The notes: generated from the letters alone by a model not told the origin. A stretch of 6,531 nt of DNA from CAYLXU01 sp964388055 (GCA_964388055.1 CAYLXU010000045.1:1-6531), one strand, 5' to 3'; numbered from the stretch's first letter, positions 1 through 5,841 are shown. Made by a program: numbers and translations.

Positions 1-117
1 ACTGTTGGTGGTGCGTGTAGGATTGGTGTATTGTGGGCACAGATTGAGGCGACTGCAAAACAATTTCCCGAGGTAAAAGAAGTTCGTTTTGCCCCAGAGG
101 ATTTGTTTCAACCCTAG
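1..117 (+). CDS. C-terminal end of a GerMN-domain-like protein (5' truncated)
   Basis: An open frame enters from the left edge and ends at TAG 115-117, leaving 38 residues. The pattern GGACRIGVLWAQIEATAKQF followed by PEVKEV and a terminal FQP resembles the end of GerMN domains, where a small-residue/Cys/Arg turn leads into a helix (AQIxxT), a 'QFPxV' turn and a last strand. GerMN proteins are exported or lipoprotein-like and were named from the spore germination protein GerM; in Patescibacteria they are common and do not imply sporulation. The N-terminus, any signal peptide and any partner domain lie outside the window. The family call rests on a short fragment and memory of the consensus, so it is moderate. 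The gene is followed directly by a strong terminator and is therefore not cotranscribed with the next gene. Confidence 0.6.
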   Translation, partial: TVGGACRIGVLWAQIEATAKQFPEVKEVRFAPEDLFQP

Positions 118-152
118 TGTTCTTTTTAATGCGTTTTGGTCTTATGGGTTTC

Positions 153-180
153 GCGGGCCATTGCCCGCATTTTCGTTTTT
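153..180 (+). terminator. Intrinsic terminator after the GerMN-like gene
   Basis: A perfect 6-bp stem GCGGGC (153-158) / GCCCGC (163-168) encloses a CATT loop and is followed by the T-rich run ATTTTCGTTTTT. It lies 35 bases after the stop at 117. No gene faces it from the other strand, so it most likely ends the upstream transcript only. Confidence 0.85.
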
Positions 181-182
181 AA

Positions 183-198
183 TTTTGTATGGTATAAC
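183..198 (+). promoter_or_regulatory. Extended -10 promoter for the 231-1659 unit
   Basis: TATAAC (193-198) is preceded by the extended -10 element TGG (190-192). There is no good TTGACA-like -35; about 17 bases upstream there is only T-rich sequence belonging to the terminator tail. The 16-mer TTTTGTATGGTATAAC matches the one before 1726 at 14 of 16 positions, which strengthens both calls. Transcription would start near 205 and give a leader of about 26 bases that contains the ribosome binding site. Confidence 0.75.
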
Positions 199-213
199 AC
201 AGGCGGATCTTTT

Positions 214-221
214 GAAAGGAG
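214..221 (+). promoter_or_regulatory. Ribosome binding site for the ATG at 231
   Basis: GAAAGGAG ends 9 bases before the ATG at 231. It fixes the start of the deoxyribosyltransferase-Nudix gene, and it contrasts with the genes at 1726, 3277 and 4139, which have no visible Shine-Dalgarno sequence. Confidence 0.85.
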
Positions 222-230
222 TCCACAGAT

Positions 231-1394
231 ATGGTTGTGGTATATGCACATCAAGAACCACCAGAGAGTTACACAAAATCTCTTTTTCTGGCAGGACCAA
301 CTCCTCGTGCGGGTGCATCAGAGAATGTTCCTTCCTGGCGTCCAGAGGCTCTGCGCTTTCTTGAAGAATTGGGATATGATGGTGTGGTGTTTGTCCCAGA
401 AGATGAAGATGGTGTATGGAAAGACGACTATGAAGGACAAGTTGAGTGGGAGGAGAGATGTCTTCATTTGGCAGATTGTATTTTGTTTTGGGTTCCGCGT
501 GAAATGAAATACATGCCAGCCCTTACTACTAATACGGAATGGGGTGTGTGGCAGGACAGTGGTAAGGTCGTTTTTGGCGCGCCGGAACATGCTAAACGAG
601 TACGTTACCAAAAGTATTACGCAAACAAGTTAGGAGTACCTTGTGCGGAGAGTCTTAAAGAAACGATTCAGAATGCTCTTGAGTTTCTTGGTCCAGGGTC
701 TCTTCGTGTGATGGGAGAGCGCGAGGTGCCTCTTCACATATGGCGCACGATTCATTTCCATGAGTGGTACTTGGCTCAAAAACATGCAGGAAATCGTTTG
801 GATGGAGCAAGGGTTGAGTGGATTTTCAAAATGGGTCCGGGCAAGAAACATGTTTTTTATTGGGCGCTTCATGTGGACGTATACGTTACGAGTGAGGATA
901 GGCACAAAACCAATGAGGTTGTATTATCACGCCCCGACATTGCTACCATGGTTCTTTATCGACGAGGTGGATCACACCTGGACACAGACGTTGTACTGAT
1001 TCGTGAATTTAGAAGTGCGGCGAGGACTGTAGATGGGTTTGTGCGCGAAAGTCCGGGGGGTTCATCGGTGGTGCCAAAGGGCGATCAGCTGTTGGTTGCG
1101 GTAGAGGAGTGTCGAGAAGAAGTTGGACTTGAGATTCATCCAAGTAGGGTGCAGAGGCACGAAACACGCCAACTTATGGCGACTATGTCTACACATAAAG
1201 CCCACCTTTTTTCCGTCGAACTTACCGAGGAGGAACTTAATTTGCTCAAAAAATGGAAAGGTATTGCAAGAGGTGTTGAGGGGGAGTCTGAACGTACCTA
1301 TGTTGAAATCCACACGTTGAGAGATATATTACAACAGGAGGACGTCGATTGGTCTGCCTTGGGAATGATTCTTGCAGTTCTTTGTAGGGCTTAA
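231..1394 (+). CDS. Nucleoside 2-deoxyribosyltransferase-like / Nudix hydrolase fusion protein
   Basis: A 387-residue cytoplasmic protein with two enzyme-like domains. Residues ~16-150 resemble the nucleoside 2-deoxyribosyltransferase-like family (Nuc_deoxyrib_tr_2 type): the opening strand SLFLAGPTPR, SWRPEALRFLEELGYDG, the ADCILFWVPR strand (Asp82), and NTEWG...SGKVVFGAP, where Glu103 is the likely catalytic Glu. Family members cleave or transfer at N-glycosidic bonds of nucleosides or nucleotides. Residues ~228-387 form a Nudix domain, starting NEVVLSRPDIATMVLYRR and continuing with VVLIREFRSAARTVDGF, RESPGGSS, the Nudix helix EECREEVGL (292-300) and a late RQLMATMSTHKAHLF segment. The Nudix box is imperfect: Glu292 stands where REUxEExGU has Arg and the leading GxxxxxE is not met, but Glu293, Glu296 and Glu297 remain. 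The ~75-residue middle segment (VPLHIWRTIHFHEWYLAQ...) is unassigned. Likely roles are nucleotide salvage or cleanup of modified nucleotides or ADP-ribose-like compounds; the substrate is inference. Confidence 0.85.
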   Translation: MVVVYAHQEPPESYTKSLFLAGPTPRAGASENVPSWRPEALRFLEELGYDGVVFVPEDEDGVWKDDYEGQVEWEERCLHLADCILFWVPREMKYMPALTTNTEWGVWQDSGKVVFGAPEHAKRVRYQKYYANKLGVPCAESLKETIQNALEFLGPGSLRVMGEREVPLHIWRTIHFHEWYLAQKHAGNRLDGARVEWIFKMGPGKKHVFYWALHVDVYVTSEDRHKTNEVVLSRPDIATMVLYRRGGSHLDTDVVLIREFRSAARTVDGFVRESPGGSSVVPKGDQLLVAVEECREEVGLEIHPSRVQRHETRQLMATMSTHKAHLFSVELTEEELNLLKKWKGIARGVEGESERTYVEIHTLRDILQQEDVDWSALGMILAVLCRA

Positions 1395-1395
1395 A

Positions 1396-1659
1396 ATGTC
1401 TCCTGAGCTAATAATTGCGATCGTTGTGTGTTTTCTTGCACTTTTTTTGGTAGTAAGGGTGTTTGATCCCGCATGTTTTTTAAAATGTCGTAAATGTGGT
1501 TCCAGAAAAACACTTACCTGGCATAGAGAGTCTCCAGACGCATCATTTCCGGACTCTATTCACTACATGCGCATACTCAGATGTTTTTCTTGCGGTGTTT
1601 CTAATCAGTGCATTAGTCACTCTATTTATCCGCCGAGACCGGATGGGGTTGGCGATTAG
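1396..1659 (+). CDS. Small membrane-anchored zinc-ribbon-like protein, function unknown
   Basis: An 87-residue protein that I do not recognise. Residues ~5-22 (IIAIVVCFLALFLVVRVF) form one hydrophobic segment near the N-terminus, followed by a short soluble tail with two CxxC knuckles, Cys31/Cys34 (CRKC) and Cys63/Cys66 (CFSC), 28 residues apart, as in a zinc ribbon; further cysteines are at 27 and 72. The positive residues just after the membrane segment suggest the tail is cytoplasmic, but topology is not certain. The ATG at 1396 starts one base after the TAA of the preceding gene and has a weak AGGG at 1386-1389; an in-frame TTG at 1372 would overlap that gene and has no ribosome site. It is probably translationally coupled to the upstream enzyme and shares its promoter and the terminator at 1664. 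No catalytic motif is visible. Confidence 0.7.
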   Translation: MSPELIIAIVVCFLALFLVVRVFDPACFLKCRKCGSRKTLTWHRESPDASFPDSIHYMRILRCFSCGVSNQCISHSIYPPRPDGVGD

Positions 1660-1663
1660 TTTT

Positions 1664-1695
1664 AGAGCGGGCTTTTATAGCCCGCTTTCCTTTTT
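1664..1695 (+). terminator. Intrinsic terminator of the 231-1659 unit
   Basis: A perfect 7-bp stem AGCGGGC (1666-1672) / GCCCGCT (1680-1686), which extends by G-T and A-T pairs to 9 bp, has a 7-base loop and is followed by TTCCTTTTT. It begins 4 bases after the TAG at 1657-1659. The core GCGGGC/GCCCGC stem is the same as in the terminator at 153, but the loops differ. Confidence 0.9.
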
Positions 1696-1702
1696 AAAAA
1701 GT

Positions 1703-1718
1703 TTTTGTGTGGTATAAT
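1703..1718 (+). promoter_or_regulatory. Extended -10 promoter of the exporter operon
   Basis: A consensus TATAAT (1713-1718) with extended element TGG (1710-1712) lies just after the terminator T-tract. The 16-mer TTTTGTGTGGTATAAT matches the promoter at 183-198 at 14 positions. No TTGACA-like -35 is present at the usual distance (the bases there are CTTTTT). Transcription starting about 7 bases past the -10 would begin at or next to the A of the ATG at 1726. Confidence 0.8.
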
Positions 1719-1725
1719 AATAACA

Positions 1726-3273
1726 ATGAAAAAGATTTCATTATATCTAACACTTAGCATTGTTCTTGGATTTAGTCTTATTTCGTTTTGGGTATATCAA
1801 AGATATTTCAAGACATCACAAGAGAGTATATTACATTTTTCTGTGGAACGTGGTGATGTGGAAGAGGTTGTAAAAGTAAGAGGTGAGGTTGTGGCAGAAA
1901 AGAATTTTGATCTTGAGTTTCCATTTTCTGGAACGGTAGAACGTATTTTTGTGGCAGAAGGGGACCAGGTAAGGCCAGGAAGTTCGCTTATTGCCTTGGA
2001 AACAACCGACTTTTTGCTAGAAAAACAACGCTTGGAAGCTGCGCGTGTTGAGCGTGAATCGGGTCTTCAAAAACTGGTCGCGGGAGCAACCCCAGAAGAG
2101 CTTCGTGTCGCCGATACGCGCGTAAAAAATGCTCAAGTTGCACTGGGAGAGGCACGAAAAGTTTTGACTGATAAGATTTGGGAAGCATACGTAAAATCGG
2201 ATGATGGGATACGAAATAAAATTGACCAATTTTTTAATAACCCGCGAACAGATAACCCTCAATTGCGTTTTGCTTCCACCGATACTCAACTTGAGTGGCA
2301 GGTGGAGTTTGGGAGGTTTTCTATAGAAAAAAGTTTGACAGCATGGAATATGCTGTTGAGTGTTCTTGCCTCGAGTAATGCGTTAGAAAAAGACATTGAA
2401 GATGTTGGAAAATATCTTGAGCAAACTAAGGTGTTCCTCGACACCACGGCTTTTTTAGTCAACTCACTTACTACCACATCCGGAGCTTCTCAAGCAGATA
2501 TAGACACATGGAAGGCTGCCGTAGCAAATGCGCGAGCAAATGTGGACACTGTTTCGGCAAGCTTTTTTTCTGCTCGGGAAAAATTTCGTGTTGCGGAAAC
2601 AAATCTTAGGTTGGCAGAGGATGAACTTGCACTTAAAAAGGCTCCAACGCGTACCGAAGATATCGAAATAGCGAGGGCACAAATTCGTGGTGTTGAAAGT
2701 CAGATAGCTGCACTCTCTGAAAAAATACGAAAATCTACCCTTATAGCGCCCGTTGCTTCAAAAATTACGAAAATATGGCTCGAAAAGGGGGAGGTGTTTA
2801 CCCTGGGTTCTCCCGCTGTGTCTGTCTCTACTCTTGTGCATAAAATTACTACAGACATTTCTGAACTTGATATTCGAAAGATACGTGAAGGTAATGGTAA
2901 TGAGGTACAAGTTCGGTTTGATGCATTTCCCGGAGAAGATTTTATAGGGAAAGTAGTTTCCGTAGACCAGAAGGAAATTATTAAGGATGGAGATAAGTAT
3001 TATAAAGTAAATATTGCTTTGGATCTTTCTTCTGAGGTGGCAATTCGTTCTGGAATGAGTGCAGATTTGATAATTAGAGTTTCTTCTTTAAAGAATGTTC
3101 TTAAAATTCCTGAACTTGCAGTATATCGGAAAGAGGGAAAGCTATTTGTAAAGATTGAGAAGGGTGGGGAGCTTAAGGAAGTGGAGGTTCAAACGGGTGT
3201 TTCGGATGGAAAGTATGTTCAAATTCTCGCGGGACTAGAGGAGGGGCAATCGGTAGTAGTGTTACATCAATAG
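1726..3273 (+). CDS. HlyD/MacA-type membrane fusion (adaptor) subunit of an ABC exporter
   Basis: A 515-residue adaptor that should bridge the exporter permease to the outside of the membrane. It has a single N-terminal anchor (residues ~4-24, LYLTLSIVLGFSLISFWVY) after MKK; a first half lipoyl-like segment (~58-95: FSGTVERIFVAEGDQVRPGS); a long helical region (~96-338); the returning lipoyl half (STLIAPVASKITKIWLEKGE, 337-356); a beta-barrel region (~372-450, ending RSGMSADLIIRV); and a membrane-proximal end (IPELAVYRKEGKLFV...GLEEGQSVVV). The helical region is longer than in typical MacA: two related arms (GATPEELRVADTRVKNAQ near 120 and APTRTEDIEIARAQIRGVE near 306) flank ~130 extra residues including DDGIRNKIDQFFNNPR. 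I use ATG 1726; the in-frame TTG at 1705 would place the promoter inside the gene. There is no Shine-Dalgarno sequence. It is first in the operon, 3 bases before the ATPase gene. The substrate is unknown. Confidence 0.9.
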   Translation: MKKISLYLTLSIVLGFSLISFWVYQRYFKTSQESILHFSVERGDVEEVVKVRGEVVAEKNFDLEFPFSGTVERIFVAEGDQVRPGSSLIALETTDFLLEKQRLEAARVERESGLQKLVAGATPEELRVADTRVKNAQVALGEARKVLTDKIWEAYVKSDDGIRNKIDQFFNNPRTDNPQLRFASTDTQLEWQVEFGRFSIEKSLTAWNMLLSVLASSNALEKDIEDVGKYLEQTKVFLDTTAFLVNSLTTTSGASQADIDTWKAAVANARANVDTVSASFFSAREKFRVAETNLRLAEDELALKKAPTRTEDIEIARAQIRGVESQIAALSEKIRKSTLIAPVASKITKIWLEKGEVFTLGSPAVSVSTLVHKITTDISELDIRKIREGNGNEVQVRFDAFPGEDFIGKVVSVDQKEIIKDGDKYYKVNIALDLSSEVAIRSGMSADLIIRVSSLKNVLKIPELAVYRKEGKLFVKIEKGGELKEVEVQTGVSDGKYVQILAGLEEGQSVVVLHQ

Positions 3274-3276
3274 CAT

Positions 3277-4137
3277 ATGACAAATGAAGTGACGGGGCGC
3301 ATAGTTGACGTAGTGTGTGGGATGGATGTGTCTGATTTTTCCGATGCCCCCAAACATACCTACAAAGGGAGTGTTTTTTCTTTCTGTGGGGATGGGTGTG
3401 AAAAAAGGTTTCTTGAGACTCCTGCTCGATTTCAAGGGGAGCCTTTTTTAAAGTTAAGCAACATCAAGAAATCTTTTATAACTGGAGGCACAGAGACAAA
3501 AGTTTTACGAGGGATAAACCTTCATGTTTGGGAGGGGGATTTCGTGGCGATTATTGGTGCCAGCGGTTCGGGAAAAAGTACGCTTCTCAACATGATTGGA
3601 CTTCTCGATCGTCCGACTCGCGGAGAGATATTTTTGCAAGGAAGGGAAATGGCACATTTGGATGATGAGGATCGAACAGCGCTTCGTTCAAAAACGTTTG
3701 GTTTTGTGTTCCAGCAATACAACCTAATTCCATGGCTTACTGCCTATGAAAATATTACTATCCCAGCATTGTTTTCAGGGGTGCCTCTAAACGAAGAGAG
3801 CATCGCAATTCGAGTTGCACAGGCAGGGCTTTCGGGGCGGCTTTTGCATCGCCCCACAGAGCTTTCTGGGGGTGAACAGCAACGAGTGGCGCTCCTACGT
3901 GCGCTTACAAATGATCCAGAGGTTATTTTGGGTGATGAACCAACAGGAAATTTAGATTCTGCGACAGGAAACGCAATTCTTGATATGCTCATTGGCCTCA
4001 ACCGAACACAGAAAAAAACATTGATTGTTGTGACACACGACGCAGATATTGCTGCTCGTGCAGATGAGATCATCACCCTAAAAGATGGTGAGATGGTCCG
4101 AGATCATCGGGTCCATCGCGCAAAATACACCGAATAA
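3277..4137 (+). CDS. YHS-domain / MacB-LolD-type ABC transporter ATPase fusion
   Basis: A 286-residue cytoplasmic ATPase that powers the exporter. Residues ~10-54 form a YHS-like domain: VDVVCGMDV with Cys14, then TYKGSVFSFCGDGCEKRF with Cys37 and Cys41, then ETPARF. YHS domains are associated with heavy-metal binding, for example in copper-handling proteins. Residues ~57-275 form a complete ABC ATPase of the MacB/LolD class: Walker A GASGSGKST (94-102), Q-loop FVFQQYNLIP (144-152), signature LSGGEQQRVALLRAL (196-210), Walker B VILGDEPTGNLD (216-227) and switch His254 in VVTHD. All catalytic residues are intact. It is roughly 50-60 residues longer than a bare ATPase of this class because of the YHS part. 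It starts 3 bases after the adaptor stop (TAG CAT ATG), has no Shine-Dalgarno sequence nearby, and is probably translated by coupling. Metal sensing by the N-terminal domain is inference. Confidence 0.93.
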   Translation: MTNEVTGRIVDVVCGMDVSDFSDAPKHTYKGSVFSFCGDGCEKRFLETPARFQGEPFLKLSNIKKSFITGGTETKVLRGINLHVWEGDFVAIIGASGSGKSTLLNMIGLLDRPTRGEIFLQGREMAHLDDEDRTALRSKTFGFVFQQYNLIPWLTAYENITIPALFSGVPLNEESIAIRVAQAGLSGRLLHRPTELSGGEQQRVALLRALTNDPEVILGDEPTGNLDSATGNAILDMLIGLNRTQKKTLIVVTHDADIAARADEIITLKDGEMVRDHRVHRAKYTE

Positions 4138-4138
4138 T

Positions 4139-5350
4139 ATGAAGCATCTTCTTTTTCTTATTTTTAAAAGCATTCGATATCGCCAGATGAGGAGCTGGCT
4201 TACTGTGCTTGGAGTAGTAATCGGAATTATGCTTGTGGTTTTTATACTTGCGCTTAGTGCTGGTATTAAGGGTGTGGTTGCACAAACCTTACAAATGTTT
4301 GGTGCTGATTTAATCGTGGTACGCCCAGGGGAGGCCACAAATCCAATAGAATCTGTTGCAGCTCTCGTGGGTGGGCAACGTTTTCGGGATAAGGACATTT
4401 TGGATTTGGAAAATATTGAAGGGATACGTTTCGTCGCTCCGATGGACATTACTACACTGAACGTGGAATATGCAGGAGAGAAAAAGAATACTATGCTACA
4501 CGGTGCCCCTTGGAAAGAATACAAGATTATTTATGAAGAATCACAGGGTCTTAAGTTGGCGCAAGGAAGGTGGCCGGAGAATGATCAGGTAAATGAAGTA
4601 GTGTTAGGGTATAAAGTGGCTAGTGATCTTTTTAAAGAAAAGGTTCGTGTTGGAGATGAGCTTGTTCTAAAATCTAAGAAGATGAAGGTGGTTGGTATTT
4701 TAACTCCTATTGGGGAGCAGATGGCGGACAATGTGATTTACCTCTCCCTCGACATTTTTCGCCAACTTACAGGTGTGCGTTCTGGTATAGTTTCTGCAGC
4801 AATTAAGGTGGAGCCTGGTGCCAATCTTGAGTTGATTACAAAACAGATAGAATTTCAACTAAAACAACAAAAAACCGTTGAAGAGTTTTCAGTACTCACT
4901 CCAGAAAAAATAGGAAATATAATTGGAAGCGTACTTTCTGTTATAGAAACAGTACTCGTCATTATTGCACTTATTTCACTTTTGGTAGGTGGGGTGGGGA
5001 TTATGAATACTATGTATACCTCTGTACTTGAACGGACAAAGCAGATAGGAATCATGAAGGCAATAGGAGCTTCTCAAGCAGTTATTACGGCACTTTTTCT
5101 TCTAGAGTCTGGTTTTATTGGATTTGTGGGTGGAATATTGGGTACTGTTTTGGGTATTGTGTTTGCTTATACAATAGGAGTGATTGCTGGGAATTTTGGT
5201 GTACGGGGCCTATTTTCCTTTGCTTCCCTAGATTACCTCGGGTTTTTGTCTCTTTTGGTCTTCACTTTTATTGTGGGGGTTTTGGCGGGCGTGTTACCAG
5301 CTCGCCAGGCTGCGCGGATGGAGCCTGCTGAAGCACTACGATACGAATAG
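4139..5350 (+). CDS. MacB/FtsX-type ABC exporter permease
   Basis: A 403-residue integral membrane subunit with the MacB layout. A short cytoplasmic N-terminus with RQMRSWLTVLGVVIGI leads into TM1 (~21-42). A large extracytoplasmic domain follows (~45-262; GADLIVVRPGE at its start, ALVGGQRFRDKDI, NEVVLGYKVASDLF, VVGILTPIG). TM2 (~264-290) ends in GGVGIMNTM, then comes the cytoplasmic coupling segment ERTKQIGIMKAIGAS (298-312), TM3 (~315-350), TM4 (~366-386), and the classic C-terminal tail PARQAARMEPAEALRYE. I chose ATG 4139, one base after the ATPase stop, because family members begin just before the RSWLT motif; an in-frame ATG at 4085 would overlap the ATPase gene by 53 bases and add an unlikely N-terminus. 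No Shine-Dalgarno sequence is seen, consistent with coupling. MacB-family exporters move antibiotics, peptides or lipoproteins by a mechanotransmission mechanism; the substrate here is not evident. Confidence 0.93.
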   Translation: MKHLLFLIFKSIRYRQMRSWLTVLGVVIGIMLVVFILALSAGIKGVVAQTLQMFGADLIVVRPGEATNPIESVAALVGGQRFRDKDILDLENIEGIRFVAPMDITTLNVEYAGEKKNTMLHGAPWKEYKIIYEESQGLKLAQGRWPENDQVNEVVLGYKVASDLFKEKVRVGDELVLKSKKMKVVGILTPIGEQMADNVIYLSLDIFRQLTGVRSGIVSAAIKVEPGANLELITKQIEFQLKQQKTVEEFSVLTPEKIGNIIGSVLSVIETVLVIIALISLLVGGVGIMNTMYTSVLERTKQIGIMKAIGASQAVITALFLLESGFIGFVGGILGTVLGIVFAYTIGVIAGNFGVRGLFSFASLDYLGFLSLLVFTFIVGVLAGVLPARQAARMEPAEALRYE

Positions 5351-5365
5351 TGGAATATTTCAGGT

Positions 5366-5374
5366 TGGTATATA
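5366..5374 (+). promoter_or_regulatory. Possible extended -10 promoter for the 5431-6341 pair
   Basis: TGG followed by TATATA (5369-5374) resembles the two clear promoters in the window but lacks the final T of the hexamer. A second, weaker TGG-TATTTG is at 5391-5398. The two perfect half-sites ATTTCA (5357-5362) and TGAAAT (5384-5389) flank the first element, as an operator could, but 6 bases are easily found by chance. Confidence 0.3.
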
Positions 5375-5405
5375 CAAACTGCATGAAATGTGGTATTTGT
5401 TTTTT
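5374..5405 (+). terminator. Weak candidate terminator after the exporter operon
   Basis: CAAACTGCAT (5375-5384) can pair with ATGTGG plus TTTG (5388-5399) around a GAA loop, with two wobble pairs and a two-base bulge, followed by six T (5400-5405). The stem is much weaker than the other terminators in this window. It would either end the exporter transcript partially or act as an attenuator ahead of 5431. Confidence 0.3.
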
Positions 5406-5413
5406 AGTTCATT

Positions 5414-5421
5414 GAGAGGGG
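5414..5421 (+). promoter_or_regulatory. Ribosome binding site for the ATG at 5431
   Basis: The purine run GAGAGGGG ends 9 bases before the ATG at 5431 and supports that start. Confidence 0.65.
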
Positions 5422-5430
5422 TTTATTGGT

Positions 5431-5841
5431 ATGCTTCAGGACGAGGGGCAGGTAGAAGAAGATCTCATCTTACGGTTTGATTTCGAGAAGGTTCGTTGCT
5501 ATATGCAAGACAGAGGGATTCAGTGGGGTTTTCTAGGGGAGGTCCGTATACCGTCTGTTGAGGAGCTTATCGGAAAGGCGAGAGATCTTTTGCGTGACAG
5601 TCTTCTTATGTCCCCTTGTTCAGTTTCGAGTGGTGGGTTGCGTGCCGAGACAGATTTTGCAGATTTTAAGAGAGAAAATCCAGTAATCAGGCTTTTGTTT
5701 GTAGATGGAAAAATAGATTTATTAGAGAACGATTGTAAAAAGGAAAGTTTTGATCCTTGCGCAAGACAGTACCATTCTACGGTTGTGGAAAAGGTGGTAT
5801 TGCCACTTAAACGACACCTACACGAAGGGGGTCAAAGCTAG
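5431..5841 (+). CDS. Conserved-looking hypothetical protein, 136 residues
   Basis: A soluble protein with no signal peptide or membrane segment. The first half has FDFEKVRCYMQDRGIQWGF (residues ~16-34), VRIPSVEELIGKARDLL (38-54) and, after a short loop, SSGGLRAE (66-73). This order (an F-x-F-E-K-V helix, a W/aromatic turn, 'iPSveEL..kAr.LL', then an s-x-GG-aromatic/hydrophobic turn) resembles a family of small proteins of unknown function common in phages and in some bacterial genomes; this is recollection of a pattern, not a search. The second half (IRLLFVDGKIDLLENDCKKE... and a basic C-terminus VVLPLKRHLHEGGQS) is unassigned. A Shine-Dalgarno-like GAGAGGGG precedes it. It overlaps the following exported-protein gene by one base (TAGTG), so the two are probably cotranslated. 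Its distance of 80 bases from the exporter permease leaves open whether it has its own promoter. Confidence 0.7.
   Translation: MLQDEGQVEEDLILRFDFEKVRCYMQDRGIQWGFLGEVRIPSVEELIGKARDLLRDSLLMSPCSVSSGGLRAETDFADFKRENPVIRLLFVDGKIDLLENDCKKESFDPCARQYHSTVVEKVVLPLKRHLHEGGQS
5824..5831 (+). promoter_or_regulatory. Ribosome binding site deciding the GTG start at 5841
   Basis: GAAGGGGG ends 9 bases before GTG 5841. It supports GTG as the start over the internal ATGs at 5886 and 5895, either of which would destroy the signal peptide. Confidence 0.65.

Noticed and set aside
1..117. GerMN-like fragment taken as a sign of a spore-forming organism.
   Set aside because: GerMN domains occur widely in non-spore-formers including Patescibacteria, and no sporulation gene is present in the window.
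89..507. Two overlapping + strand open frames around the first terminator and promoter (89-364 and 136-507).
   Set aside because: They run across the terminator and promoter, overlap the well-supported 231-1394 gene in other frames, have no ribosome sites and show no protein-like pattern.
3271..3279. The adaptor and the YHS-ABC ATPase lie in the same reading frame, separated only by TAG CAT, suggesting stop readthrough into one long protein.
   Set aside because: The adaptor C-terminus is outside the membrane and the ATPase must be inside, so a fusion makes no topological sense. An ATG follows at once, and coupling explains the spacing.
4085..4138. Earlier in-frame ATG for the permease, adding 18 residues.
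   Set aside because: It overlaps the ATPase gene, has no ribosome site, and the added residues are unlike MacB N-termini. ATG 4139 matches the family start.
3744..4524. Long reverse-strand open frames opposite the ATPase and permease.
   Set aside because: They mirror strongly recognised + strand genes, have Ser/Arg/Cys-rich low-quality translations and no start signals.
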